Shown here piece by piece: positions 46,701 through 55,355 of a DNA stretch of 64,000 nucleotides (positions are counted from its first letter, which is position 1; each line of letters starts with the position of its first letter). The stretch covers positions 310,290 to 374,289 of the forward strand of contig JAWBNK010000001.1 of NCBI GenBank assembly GCA_038827615.1, in the 5' to 3' direction. The notes beneath the pieces were generated by a model. That model searched no databases and was not told the DNA's origin. It saw nothing but the letters and a program-made list of their open reading frames with translations. This stretch comes from Thermosphaera sp. GTDB lineage: Archaea > Thermoproteota > Thermoprotei_A > Sulfolobales > Desulfurococcaceae. Both the position numbers and the translations under genes were made by a program.

Positions 46701-47914
46701 ATTCCGTCGCCGTCTAAGTCCCTCGCTATTACTTCATTTCCATATCTTATTGCCTCTTCGTCAGCAAATGAGAAATCAGCCGTCGTTCCAAGGGTGCCGG
46801 GGAATGTTACGCTACACGGGGATGGTGAAAGGGCTTGCCTGACCAGGTAGAGAGCCGTTGTCGTATCAGCATACAGTGTATCATACACGCCATCTCCGTT
46901 GCTGTCGACAACTATTACTGGAACGGTTAGCCAAAGAGTGGTTGAGGAGCCGGCAACCGAGAAGGACATGTATTGTAGCATTAAACCGAATTTAACTTGG
47001 CCATACCTCATAATGTTTCCTATGTACCACGTCGAGTCGGACGGGAATGGAACCCAGATGCTCGCGCTTCTACAACCTGACACTCTCGCCCATAGTTGAT
47101 TTGTCCACTTGAACACGTAATACGGGGGTTGGAAAACGTAAAGTTCTGAAGCATTCACGTAGATGTATCCATCGCCCACATCTTGCGCTACAACAGGGGT
47201 CAGTACTAGACCCAGGCTACTTACGTCGAATACTAGCGGAAGACCATACTCATCCCTTGCAATAGCTTCTAACCCGAGCCCGGGCGACCCATAGTCCACG
47301 CCAGTGTCGATTATCGCTAGCTTAACGTCTTCTCCCATGATGTTATAGTTGGACCAAACATCGATCGCTCCAGTAATGTTTAACGTGTAGTGATAGTTCG
47401 AGAAGTCCATCGGCTCGGAGTCCCCGCCCTGTAGAGGCGCCTCATCTATATAGGTCTCCATCTGTTTCATTTCCTTATTTATTAAGGCGTCGATCCTGAC
47501 GTCGGGTAGAATAGCCAACACTCCAGGAGTTCTTGATAGAGGTTCAACCTGGTCCCTAACAATGACTGCAAACACTATGTTGTAAATATGCGTTGGGAAT
47601 GCTCCTATAATGCCTCTGGTCTTTCCTTTCAACACGGTGAGAGGAGTGTTCTTCTCCAACACTATGATGACGCGGCCCGTATCTATTCCACGATTAACTA
47701 TGGTAAACTCCTCTCCAACCGGTGTGAAAGACAGTAAATCCGAATCCTCCGCGTATGCTCCAATAGACCAGAACGAATCCTCGAACAAGACTGGACTCAC
47801 ATATGTTTTTCCAAATCCCGACGACCTTGGGACGATTGTTGAAGATGCCGGCGTCATCGGAGTGATTAATCCAAGTAGGAATATTATAGATATTAATACA
47901 AGTATTCTTTTCAT
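43739..47914 (-). CDS. Giant secreted subtilisin-like protease (pyrolysin/STABLE type)
   Basis: A 1391-residue S8 protease. The signal peptide is residues 1-24 (ILVLISIIFLLGLITPM). A propeptide-like region is followed by catalytic Asp in LAIIDTGVDYG (about 200), His in YNSHGTYCANTAAG (about 486), oxyanion Asn in FAAVGNGGPGYG and Ser in FSGTSQATPMSAG. Asp and His are separated by a large insertion with two EF-hand-like loops (DSNGDGVYDT, DLDGDGITD), likely calcium sites. About 600 residues of beta domains follow, with no C-terminal membrane anchor. It resembles extracellular proteases of Staphylothermus and Pyrococcus. Role: peptide nutrition (inference). Confidence 0.94.
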   Translation of the reverse strand: MKRILVLISIIFLLGLITPMTPASSTIVPRSSGFGKTYVSPVLFEDSFWSIGAYAEDSDLLSFTPVGEEFTIVNRGIDTGRVIIVLEKNTPLTVLKGKTRGIIGAFPTHIYNIVFAVIVRDQVEPLSRTPGVLAILPDVRIDALINKEMKQMETYIDEAPLQGGDSEPMDFSNYHYTLNITGAIDVWSNYNIMGEDVKLAIIDTGVDYGSPGLGLEAIARDEYGLPLVFDVSSLGLVLTPVVAQDVGDGYIYVNASELYVFQPPYYVFKWTNQLWARVSGCRSASIWVPFPSDSTWYIGNIMRYGQVKFGLMLQYMSFSVAGSSTTLWLTVPVIVVDSNGDGVYDTLYADTTTALYLVRQALSPSPCSVTFPGTLGTTADFSFADEEAIRYGNEVIARDLDGDGITDFSIGTLAGYVYDASFAIILDKIGAIRANVLPLDPLLGISIPNLAPETWRGEPVAYVWPGLDPEGDYVVIQYDYNSHGTYCANTAAGRDFYAQTGYGVRSIAGQAPRVKIAAAPALYYGTVAVAIYFFSGFDIITPYGDGSIYLWPAMLANPWIAFEGYTWKWEYIGEHQVDITSNSYGSSGWALWGWNTGMDPSSIIFDYTIMTSGTMHFAAVGNGGPGYGTVSTPASSTLAIGVGAATEFTYRPLYGYNWSGSSRQVITWSNRGPTELGVVKPDIVAVGAFAWAVGRTWDALNNVYGVRMLSGTLAYNLFSGTSQATPMSAGVGALVVSAYKAKYGERVPPHLLKTVLMNTATDMGFDELSQGAGFVNAFRAVKSVLEGNTPLVYSTSIFNDMLSEISSSYPTIAYDSLPVKTWFEPKIFIPSIRAGARASRPLTVEGPGSYEAYSIVLKQVSSLGLCDISLANLNPTVISNCTGESLVLNVSAATSYGHLILDLDTLRSYDYFEIEVVFPFQFFESGGRGGAFNVMIPTTVVELAYWIDFSKDGVFAWSETARMMYDIRRANAVRIQYGDLEGSIAEIERLAKAYRDVDPQEYPRYLIVRLGVSGATFRGDLPVKARVVGYNYTRWDAVSLNPSRFTLTTGSRTITVQVKAPSTPGFYSGYIVVEEKTRGLRYLVPISFFVPIEIRSTRAVSITPFEESTPMKNTYLRGAFDYTWRYESGDWRVFKIIVPPTFKNLWALGIRVSWPTYDNPRYASNLDVHLYGPYTYYMVDNETFAVYEFTAPGLQLAAELSLDPTRSSSYNPSRFWDSVAPGESFIISPMSGPGSYRLVVRNIQFSGVSYIEPFTIQLLPVSLSSVKIHNPATGKIHYTVIITGPLDLQPELIDYYGEVLFKPITEENMYYVSDPSIVSLDINVGYPSVTPNRFRFTTTISYTSETPPGSYIIPLSALMKYPVTTVGWLNVTTPTVYFEWYEIPIYLRLDI

Positions 47915-48066
47915 GAATTATCCCTCTATACACCCACCACATAATTCATAGTAAACCTTGTAGTATTTAAGCATTAACCAAGGGATCCCTGCTGAAAACT
48001 CGGTTTTTCCGGCTACAATAGTGGAAAACTTTTTAATCTCTCAACTTGATACCCAGGGATGGGTTC

Positions 48067-48732
48067 ATGTTCGAGGTTCAGCTGGTAAACAGGAAGTATG
48101 CGCAACACATCCTCACACTACTCCGAAATAAGGATTCATCCCAAATAGAGTTTAGAAAGGGATTGGTTAAACTCGGCAGGATCTTGGGGATGGAGATAGC
48201 GGAGGATCTCGAATCAGAGGAGGCCATCGTTGAAACACCTCTTGGAGTCAAAGTGAAAGGCGTAAGAATAAAGGACATGGATAACACCATTATTGTTACG
48301 GTCCTAAGGGCTGCTTGGCCGCTGACAGAGGGGCTTATAAAGGTATTCTATAATGCGAGACAAGGGGTTATAGCTGCTAAGAGAGTTGAGGAAAAAGGTA
48401 TGCAAAACTACGGGTTTGAAATAGATGTCTCCTATGTGAAAATGCCTTCGGTAACCTCCAACGACGTAGTAATAATAAGCGATGTAATGGTTGCTACGGG
48501 CTCGACCCTGGCTAGAATTCTCGAGGAGATATTAAAGAAAGGAAAGGCGAAGAAATATTATATTGCCTCGGTACTCACGACTCCTCTCGCTGTTGCAAGG
48601 TTGAGAGATAAGGCAGATGAACTCGGCATCGATTTGAAAATGTATGCCATATGGATGGATCCCGAGGTTAATCAGAAGGGCTATATCGTCCCAGGGCTCG
48701 GCGATGCTGGAGACAGGGCTTTCGGATCTTGA
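48067..48732 (+). CDS. upp: Uracil phosphoribosyltransferase
   Basis: A 221-residue pyrimidine salvage enzyme. The PRPP loop is VVIISDVMVATGSTLA, and the uracil-binding tail is YIVPGLGDAGDRAFGS. I chose the ATG at 48067 (MFEVQLVNRKYAQHIL) as in homologues. TTG 21 bases upstream is in frame. CTTTTTAATC at about 48029-48038 is a plausible TATA box giving a very short leader. Confidence 0.95.
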   Translation: MFEVQLVNRKYAQHILTLLRNKDSSQIEFRKGLVKLGRILGMEIAEDLESEEAIVETPLGVKVKGVRIKDMDNTIIVTVLRAAWPLTEGLIKVFYNARQGVIAAKRVEEKGMQNYGFEIDVSYVKMPSVTSNDVVIISDVMVATGSTLARILEEILKKGKAKKYYIASVLTTPLAVARLRDKADELGIDLKMYAIWMDPEVNQKGYIVPGLGDAGDRAFGS

Positions 48733-48735
48733 ACC

Positions 48736-49476
48736 TTAGATTTCGAAAAGTCTTGAAAGATGGTGGTTGTCTAGCTTTTTATACCTCTCCAAGCTCCCGA
48801 CATCGAACCAGTCCCCGTCATAAATGTAACCTAAAACTCTTCTACCGGATTTGATCAACCATGGGACGAAATCACCCATAAAATCGAAGTCTAATCCTAG
48901 AATCTTCTCCAAGTCCTCGCTGAACAATTCGCTCTTAAGTACTCCGATACCCACTGTAGCGTTAAGGTTTAACTCAGGCTTTTCCACCATATCCACGATC
49001 AAATTATCTTCGCCGAGGGTTGCCACGCCGACTGATACTTTGTACTTCCTTGTTACCACGAGAGTTAGGTCTCCTTGTTTTTCCAAGTGATATCTTAGCA
49101 AATCCTCCACATTTAAGGGAGCCAGTATATCGCCATACCAGACGATTACATCCCCTTTGAAAAGCCCCTCTCGATAGGCTTTCAGCATCGAGCCCCCTGT
49201 GTTCGTGTATCCCTCGGGATCGTCAATAGAGTATTCAATTCTCACATTGAAACGGGACCCGTCTCCAAAGTAGTTTCGAATGTATTTCCACCTATAATTT
49301 ACTAGAAAAATGAACTTATTCACTCCAAACCTATTCAGCCATCGCAGAATGTATTCTAAAACCGGTTTCTCGTCAACACCTATTGGGATCATCGGCTTCG
49401 GCACAACCTCGGTGTAAGGATGAAACCTCGTCCCCACTCCGCCAGCAAGGATTACCGCCGTTGTATTATTATTCAA
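48736..49476 (-). CDS. Sugar-phosphate nucleotidyltransferase
   Basis: A 246-residue nucleotidyltransferase of the GlmU/RmlA/mannose-1-phosphate guanylyltransferase type, making NDP-sugars for glycans. The signature AVILAGGVGTRFHPYTEVVPKPMIPIG is shown by its parts GGVGTRF and PKPMIP. The metal Asp is in VIVWYGDILAPL, and the second motif is GYIYDGDWFDVGSLERY. No acyltransferase domain follows, so it is the short form. Sugar and base specificity cannot be read. It ends 3 bases from upp (convergent). Confidence 0.88.
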   Translation of the reverse strand: MNNNTTAVILAGGVGTRFHPYTEVVPKPMIPIGVDEKPVLEYILRWLNRFGVNKFIFLVNYRWKYIRNYFGDGSRFNVRIEYSIDDPEGYTNTGGSMLKAYREGLFKGDVIVWYGDILAPLNVEDLLRYHLEKQGDLTLVVTRKYKVSVGVATLGEDNLIVDMVEKPELNLNATVGIGVLKSELFSEDLEKILGLDFDFMGDFVPWLIKSGRRVLGYIYDGDWFDVGSLERYKKLDNHHLSRLFEI

Positions 49477-49521
49477 AATGCCCTCCCATTACTTAATGAT
49501 TCTCCTTAAAATATTTAAAAT

Positions 49522-50874
49522 CTAAACGTGTTTAACGGCTAGTTTGGCAAACCTTTTATGGTAAATCAAGAACAAGATAATTCCTCTCGCATAGACATCC
49601 ACGAACATTGATATCCATGGACCTAAGACCCCGAGGGGTTTGGACAGGATTATCGATGGTATCACCCTGAATAGGTAAAGGGACAAGGAGTTAATTATGA
49701 ATGGTATTTTCGTGTTTCCCGCACCTCTTATTCCACCGCTCACTACCATCGACAATCCAAGACCCGGTTCACTTAAACCAGCGATTAGCAAGTATGTTGA
49801 CGCCAAGCCGGCTATCTCTTCATCCGGTGAGAAAGGGGACGAGAGGAATCTCCCAGTCAAGGCTAGGAGCAACCCTAATCCCCCCATTACCAGGACCCCA
49901 AGCCTTACTGTCTCAAGTCCAAGCCTCTTGGCTTCATCTATTCTCCCTTCCCCGATTTTCTGCCCTACGAGCGTGGAGGCCGTAAGCGAGAAAGCAAACC
50001 CGGGCATGTACACCAGACTCTCGATTCTTAAACCAATATTGTGGGCAGCCATCACCCTGGGACCCATCCTGGAGATCACTCCAGCGTAGACGTTGTTGCC
50101 TAGTGCAAAGACAAACCTCTCCAGCATGGCAGGATATCCAAGCTTCATCGCCTTAAAGAGCACGCTATTATCTCTTCCGAGTGAGGGAGAGAGGCCTAGG
50201 ACGCTGAGGTAGTAGAGTTGAAATGGTATGGTAAAAGTGCCCGAGACGACGGTCGCGACGGCTGCCCCAGCGACACCCATTCTGGGGAGTCCGAGGTAGC
50301 CGTAGATCAACAACGGGTCTAGGATCATGTTTCCAACAAGACCGATCGTGTTGACCAGCAAGGTTATCTTGGTCCTGGCTGTAGCAATTATCGATGTATC
50401 GAAACACATCGAAAGATAGAATAGTGGGAGTCCGAGAACCCTTACGGATAGGTACGTTAGTGCGTGATCATATGCTTCACCCGTTAGACCCGATTGAACC
50501 GCGAGTATAGTTGGCGAGAATGTATAAAGTACTCCCGTGATGACTAGAATTATTAGTCCGCCCTTGAAGCAGATCTCCCCTATAATGCTTCTAGCTTTGT
50601 TTTTCAACCCTGCTCCAATAGATTGTGATACGAGTATCATTATGGGGGTTTGAAACAGAGCTAGCAAGACATTGTAGAGCCAGAGGATGTAGCTCGAAGC
50701 CCCAACGCCCGCTAGAGCACTATCCCCGAGTCCGCTGATAAAGTAGGTATCGATTAGAGAGTAAAGGCTTGAAACCATTTCCACGAATACTAGGGGAATG
50801 CTGGTTGCCAAGGCTCTCTGCAGATGGTTCTCGGTCTTTTTAAACTCCATCGATTGGTCCACCTTCGCCTGCAT
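49522..50874 (-). CDS. MATE-family efflux transporter
   Basis: A 450-residue polytopic protein of about 12 helices in two similar halves, as in MATE Na+/H+-coupled drug or metabolite exporters. First half: SIPLVFVEMVSSLYSLIDTYFISGLGDSALAGVG. Second half: GYPAMLERFVFALGNNVYAGVISRMG. It starts with ATG after GAGG. It is divergent from a CDF transporter across 150 bases holding a shared A/T box and a palindrome. Confidence 0.9.
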   Translation of the reverse strand: MQAKVDQSMEFKKTENHLQRALATSIPLVFVEMVSSLYSLIDTYFISGLGDSALAGVGASSYILWLYNVLLALFQTPIMILVSQSIGAGLKNKARSIIGEICFKGGLIILVITGVLYTFSPTILAVQSGLTGEAYDHALTYLSVRVLGLPLFYLSMCFDTSIIATARTKITLLVNTIGLVGNMILDPLLIYGYLGLPRMGVAGAAVATVVSGTFTIPFQLYYLSVLGLSPSLGRDNSVLFKAMKLGYPAMLERFVFALGNNVYAGVISRMGPRVMAAHNIGLRIESLVYMPGFAFSLTASTLVGQKIGEGRIDEAKRLGLETVRLGVLVMGGLGLLLALTGRFLSSPFSPDEEIAGLASTYLLIAGLSEPGLGLSMVVSGGIRGAGNTKIPFIINSLSLYLFRVIPSIILSKPLGVLGPWISMFVDVYARGIILFLIYHKRFAKLAVKHV

Positions 50875-50935
50875 CCCCGCCTCACATAGATATCTACGGC
50901 GCGGCTTAAAAGAAGGGAGAGCTTCCCCCAGCGCA

Positions 50936-50948
50936 CGAGTATATAAGC
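50936..50948. promoter_or_regulatory. Shared A/T box between MATE and CDF genes
   Basis: GAGTATATAAGCTT can be read as TATA box in both directions. On the plus strand it would place the start site close to 50966-50970. Confidence 0.5.
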
Positions 50949-50970
50949 TTTATTGAGATAAAAGATTTTG

Positions 50971-50985
50971 TTGAACATTGTTCAA
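50971..50985. promoter_or_regulatory. Perfect palindrome, likely operator of the CDF gene
   Basis: TTGAACA-T-TGTTCAA is a perfect 7+7 inverted repeat with a single central base, located 37 bases before the CDF start and just after the expected start site. The size and symmetry are those of a dimeric winged-helix repressor site, for example a metal-sensing ArsR- or MarR-type protein (inference). Confidence 0.5.
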
Positions 50986-51021
50986 TGTTTGCACAGTTTT
51001 TAACAACTTCAGGTGGTCTTT

Positions 51022-51936
51022 ATGAGTTACGGAATCAATACGCGCCTACTCCAGGCGAGGAAAGCCTTCGTTACATCTGCCCTGTTAAGCCTCTTGGGAG
51101 CGTTTTTGGAAGGAGTTGCTTTGACCATTTTCCAGAGCATAATACTCGTAACCGACTTCTTCCACTGGACTCTCGACACAATTGTCGAGTTCATGATGCT
51201 TTTTTCAATATACTATGCGAGTAGAGTAGGCAAGAAATTCCCTTGGAGCATATTGATCATTGAATTCTCAACTAGTATTATCGTTATGTTCATTTTGCTC
51301 GCGTTTTACGGATGGGTTATGCTCGACTATGTTAACGGTTTAATTGCCACTTACGAGGCTACAACGAATTCAATACTGGTTTCATTGATAACAGCTGTTG
51401 GAGGCTCGATCACTTTCACAGCGTTCCTATTCCAGAGGAGAAATTATCGTAGATATGGCCTTGAGATTTTGAAAATTGATTCAACTCATGCATTAATGGA
51501 TACTCTTTCATCATTTATTGCTACAGCAGGGGTTATTCTAACAGTAATTACTGGAAGCTACTCGCTCGAGATGCTCTTCACCATGATTCTCCTCGTCTTC
51601 ATCCTGCACAGCGTCCTAGAGTTATTCAAGGATAGTTTTAAAGTACTAAGCGGAACAAACATTGACGTCGAGCTAACGAGTAGGCTCAGATCGGTACTGG
51701 AGAAGGAATTATTCGACGTTAAAATCAAAAGTATTGAGGCACGGAAAGTAGGCTCATTCTATATAGTCACGGTTGAGATATTCTTGGATCCTAAAATGCC
51801 GATATATAAAGCCTATGCCGTGAAGAGGAAAATAGACAAGATATCGAGGAGGGAGTCTGAGCTGGTTTATCATGTGGACGTCAGGATCTATCCTGATGAA
51901 TCATTCAAGAAGAAAGCAAAGCGGCCTACTAAATAG
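51022..51936 (+). CDS. Cation diffusion facilitator (CDF) family transporter
   Basis: A 304-residue divalent-metal exporter with about six helices and a cytoplasmic C-terminal domain. Metal-site residues appear in DFFHWTLD (helix 2) and IDSTHALMDT (helix 5), both slightly different from the usual HDxxD/HxxxD. The C-terminal domain is VKIKSIEARKVGSFYIVTVEIFL. ATG 51022 follows AGGTGGT, and a GTG three codons earlier is in frame. A palindrome upstream suggests metal-responsive control. It converges on flaJ with an 8-base overlap. Confidence 0.88.
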   Translation: MSYGINTRLLQARKAFVTSALLSLLGAFLEGVALTIFQSIILVTDFFHWTLDTIVEFMMLFSIYYASRVGKKFPWSILIIEFSTSIIVMFILLAFYGWVMLDYVNGLIATYEATTNSILVSLITAVGGSITFTAFLFQRRNYRRYGLEILKIDSTHALMDTLSSFIATAGVILTVITGSYSLEMLFTMILLVFILHSVLELFKDSFKVLSGTNIDVELTSRLRSVLEKELFDVKIKSIEARKVGSFYIVTVEIFLDPKMPIYKAYAVKRKIDKISRRESELVYHVDVRIYPDESFKKKAKRPTK

Positions 51937-53644
51937 CGCCTCCAAACTCCATTGGACCGAGGAGACCGCTTATTAGACCATTTATGACGATGGAACCTGC
52001 GTAGACGGCGCCTCCAGTAATCAGTAACATTACGCAGAGATAATAGTATATCGCGTATCTTGAGCCGGGGTTGACCGAGTAGACTGCGAGAGTGTTTGCA
52101 ATAGTTATCATGAGAAGCATTAGATTCGTTAGAAGTGAGACATCTTGTGGTGACACATTGAAGAAGCTCAGAATACCCGAGTACTCGTATGGAATGCTTC
52201 CTGCGAAGCTCGCGATGATCTCTGTGAATAAGTTTATGAAGTTGCCTATGAAGATCAAGAGGATTATGACTATCAAGTGCATGAGGTATAGTGTTACTTC
52301 AAAAGTCTTGAATACTTGGACATAGTTTGCTCTCAGCCTGAAAAGCTCGTTGGCATGGTCTGAGATTAAGGCTCCAGCCTCACCTAAGTCTCCTCCAACC
52401 TCCACGGTGTCTACGAATATTCGTGTCCCCCTATTGACGAGCTCGCTGGACGACTCCTCGGCGAAGAATCCCCAAGCAATCCTAGGGTCTACTCTATTCA
52501 ACAGCCTGGCATATACTCCCCTTAAGAGTGTCCTCAGCTTTCCAAGCTCCGCTATCAGTAGTGGTTTCAACGAGTCAATCATGTTTGGAAGAACAGCCAT
52601 GTGCTCCCCATAGCTTCTGATAAACGCTGGAAAGAACATGTCGTACTCGGCTATTCTACCCTCGTGAATCTTTACCAATATCGCAGCGGGTAATAATGAA
52701 ACACCGGTCAACAGGAGACTAAGCGCTACGTACTCCATGTTGAAAATATTCATGGAGATTACTAAGTAAACCGAGATTATCGCGAAAATTAACAGGCCAG
52801 TTAACCCTAGAGTAGAGATCATGATAACGATTTTATTCTTGTGCCGCGGCTTAGACTCGAAAATGGGTCTCCGCACGAAAACGTAGAGAAGCAGTGCCAT
52901 GCTTATCAAGGCAAAACCCACGCCGATAACTCCCGTTGTTATCAACTCAGTTACATTGCCGAATATCATGCCGAGTAGCATTAGGTTTGCAAGCATGAAG
53001 GTTAAAGCCCCTAGTAGCGTAGTGTAAACACCTAGGACAACCTTTAAAGTATCAATCATTCTAGTGTAGGATGAAACGTACTCGGAGAAAAGCGTGTTGT
53101 ATTCTATTCGCAAATATTCCTTTACGTCTCCTCCAGTAGCCACGATCGCTGACAACCTTTGAAGAAACATTTCGTCGACCTTAGAGGAAGCCTCGCGCGA
53201 GACGAGCTTTAGGGCTTCCGGGGCGCTGTACCCCCAGTTCCTGATCAGCCCTCGCAGCTTTTGAAACATGTCAGTGTATTTTTTCCTGTAGAACGAGGCT
53301 TCACCGATCCTTCCGAAGAGCGTAGTGAGGGGCGGATTCCCTGTCACCAAACACCTCATGTGGACGAGGATGAATATTAGGTCGTCTGAAACCGGCACGA
53401 TCCCTATTCTCTTAAGGATGTTGAAATAATACAAAAGGAGGAAGGATCCCAGGATGACGAAACCCCCTAGGACAACGTTGACGAAGTATGGGATGGCGAT
53501 TACTATGTAGTATACTATTATAGAATCCGCTATAGCCACGCCTAGCGTTGCCCATTTGTTTACAATAGCCCTGTGTACGAGTCCCTTGAAGAATTCGACT
53601 GCTCTCTCCTTCAATGTAGTAGTGGTCGGCGATTTTTCGCTCAA
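51929..53644 (-). CDS. flaJ: Archaellum membrane platform protein FlaJ/ArlJ
   Basis: A 571-residue polytopic protein of the TadC/GspF-like FlaJ family, the membrane anchor of the archaellum motor. Two similar cytoplasmic domains with groups of helices are seen (about 38-75, 195-255, 275-325, 465-545). The motifs GNPPLTTLFGRIGEA and GDLGEAGALISDHANELFRLRANYVQVFKTFE are typical for the two cytoplasmic bundles. It follows flaI by one base and is the last gene of the operon. Confidence 0.92.
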   Translation of the reverse strand: MSEKSPTTTTLKERAVEFFKGLVHRAIVNKWATLGVAIADSIIVYYIVIAIPYFVNVVLGGFVILGSFLLLYYFNILKRIGIVPVSDDLIFILVHMRCLVTGNPPLTTLFGRIGEASFYRKKYTDMFQKLRGLIRNWGYSAPEALKLVSREASSKVDEMFLQRLSAIVATGGDVKEYLRIEYNTLFSEYVSSYTRMIDTLKVVLGVYTTLLGALTFMLANLMLLGMIFGNVTELITTGVIGVGFALISMALLLYVFVRRPIFESKPRHKNKIVIMISTLGLTGLLIFAIISVYLVISMNIFNMEYVALSLLLTGVSLLPAAILVKIHEGRIAEYDMFFPAFIRSYGEHMAVLPNMIDSLKPLLIAELGKLRTLLRGVYARLLNRVDPRIAWGFFAEESSSELVNRGTRIFVDTVEVGGDLGEAGALISDHANELFRLRANYVQVFKTFEVTLYLMHLIVIILLIFIGNFINLFTEIIASFAGSIPYEYSGILSFFNVSPQDVSLLTNLMLLMITIANTLAVYSVNPGSRYAIYYYLCVMLLITGGAVYAGSIVINGLISGLLGPMEFGGAI

Positions 53645-53645
53645 C

Positions 53646-55346
53646 CTACATCAATTCCCCCTTCATTAATCTCTTATATGCTTCCTCGAGGCCTAGCTCG
53701 TATGCTTTAACGATCGCTTTGTAAACATCATTGTAGTCAAGAATATTCTTCTCAGCGAGGAGCCTGAGGTATCGCGCTCTTAATTCAAGCTCATCGTATA
53801 TTAATCTAATATCGCGTCTGGGTATTCCTCTCATGACAGCTATTTTCTCCTCCAATAGGTAACTAGCTCCCCGTCCCGAAAACCTGTGGACATCGCTCAC
53901 GGGATCCCACGTGAACACCGGAATGGCTGCTATTGAGTCGGAACGGGGGTCGTAGCCTATGATTTCGTTGATCGTGATCATTCTACGGACGAGCATACCT
54001 CTTTTATCGTAAACCGATGACTGGAACCATGCTATGTTGAGGGTATCCAGGTTGGTTTTCGGCACGCTTATAGGCGGATTGGTCAGCCTCTGTAAGAGTC
54101 TTTCGAGATTAGCTGCGTGGAAGGTCGACAACACAGGGTGGCCGGTCTGCATTGCTTGGAAGGCTATGTTGCCCTCCGCGCCTCTGATCTCTCCAACTAT
54201 TATGTAGTTCGGACGCTGGCGTAGCGCAGCCCTTAAAAGGTCGAACATCGTCACGCTACTCTCTTGTTTGCCGGTATCTCTTGTCAGCTCTCTCACCCAG
54301 TTCTTGTGTGGTAGGACGACCTCAGAGGTGTCTTCAATGGAGACTATCTTGTAATTGGGGCGTATGAAAACCGCCAGCGCGTTCAACGCCGTCGTCTTAC
54401 CGCTTGCGGTCTCTCCACAAATGAAGGCGCTCATCCCCTCTGCCAGCATCATCCACATGTACGCGGCGGCATATTCGTTGAAGGTGTTCCACTTGATCAA
54501 CTGTGTCACGCTGATGGGAGTCTTAGCGACCTTACGTATTGTAAAATTACTTCCAAACAGGCTCACGTCACTACCGTAGACTATGTTTATTCTGCTTCCA
54601 TCGGGGAGCGTGGCATCCACTACTGGTCTTGCCCTAGATATTGGTTTGCCGATCTTCTCCCCAAGCCTTATGATAAACTCGTCAAGCTCGTCTTCGCTGT
54701 GAAAACCGATATTTGTTTCCAGCGACCCGAATATCTTGTGGACTACATAAATGTTTCCAACGCCTTTTGAGCTAATGTCTTCGAGATAAGGGTCTCTGAG
54801 AAAGGGCTCTATAATGCCGACCCCTATCTTGTCACGTATTAAATGATATTTAATGTAATCAACGTCTCCCGCATACACTGGGACTCTCAGCAGACCAGGC
54901 TTTATCGACGCGTAGTTCACCGGCTTCTCCTTAACGTCGAAAATATCCTCCAACAGCTCGAGCAGTATTTTTCTCCTCTCCTCAGCCGACTCAAGGGCGT
55001 GTTCAGGCTTTATTTTTACCGCGAGGGCCTCCTCGAGCGCTTTCAGCACGTTGGTTGGAGGCCTGGGGGGTTCGATAGAAATGTATTGATTGTATCCTGA
55101 TGCAGTCTTAATGAGGTTGGTCACGTGTATGAAGACTCCGCCGCCAACCGGGTATATAACGTTGATTTTCGACCACATCTTCATGTCTCCCGTGAGCCTC
55201 TCCACGAATAGGGGAGTCTCACCGTGTTGCCTCCCGAAGGACTCCATGTAGGTTGTCAGGTACGGAGGCTTTCCGCCGAAATCGGGCTCTTTAACCTCTC
55301 TCTCCTTCTTACTCCTGAAAAGTCTTATGCTCAAGAGCTTTGACAT
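53646..55346 (-). CDS. flaI: Archaellum assembly/motor ATPase FlaI/ArlI
   Basis: A 566-residue hexameric secretion ATPase driving both assembly and rotation of the archaellum. Walker A is CGETASGKTTALNAL, the Asp box is KIVSIEDTSEVVLPHKN, and Walker B is PNYIIVGEIRGAE with STFHAANLERLLQRL after it. The N-terminal domain (about 1-230) is of normal size. The start follows AAGGTGATT. It sits between flaH (9-base gap) and flaJ. Confidence 0.95.
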   Translation of the reverse strand: MSKLLSIRLFRSKKEREVKEPDFGGKPPYLTTYMESFGRQHGETPLFVERLTGDMKMWSKINVIYPVGGGVFIHVTNLIKTASGYNQYISIEPPRPPTNVLKALEEALAVKIKPEHALESAEERRKILLELLEDIFDVKEKPVNYASIKPGLLRVPVYAGDVDYIKYHLIRDKIGVGIIEPFLRDPYLEDISSKGVGNIYVVHKIFGSLETNIGFHSEDELDEFIIRLGEKIGKPISRARPVVDATLPDGSRINIVYGSDVSLFGSNFTIRKVAKTPISVTQLIKWNTFNEYAAAYMWMMLAEGMSAFICGETASGKTTALNALAVFIRPNYKIVSIEDTSEVVLPHKNWVRELTRDTGKQESSVTMFDLLRAALRQRPNYIIVGEIRGAEGNIAFQAMQTGHPVLSTFHAANLERLLQRLTNPPISVPKTNLDTLNIAWFQSSVYDKRGMLVRRMITINEIIGYDPRSDSIAAIPVFTWDPVSDVHRFSGRGASYLLEEKIAVMRGIPRRDIRLIYDELELRARYLRLLAEKNILDYNDVYKAIVKAYELGLEEAYKRLMKGELM

Positions 55347-55355
55347 TGAATCACC

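Noticed and set aside
50168-50407. Minus-strand ORF within the MATE gene in another frame
   Set aside because: The MATE frame is continuous and complete. The alternative has no recognisable features.
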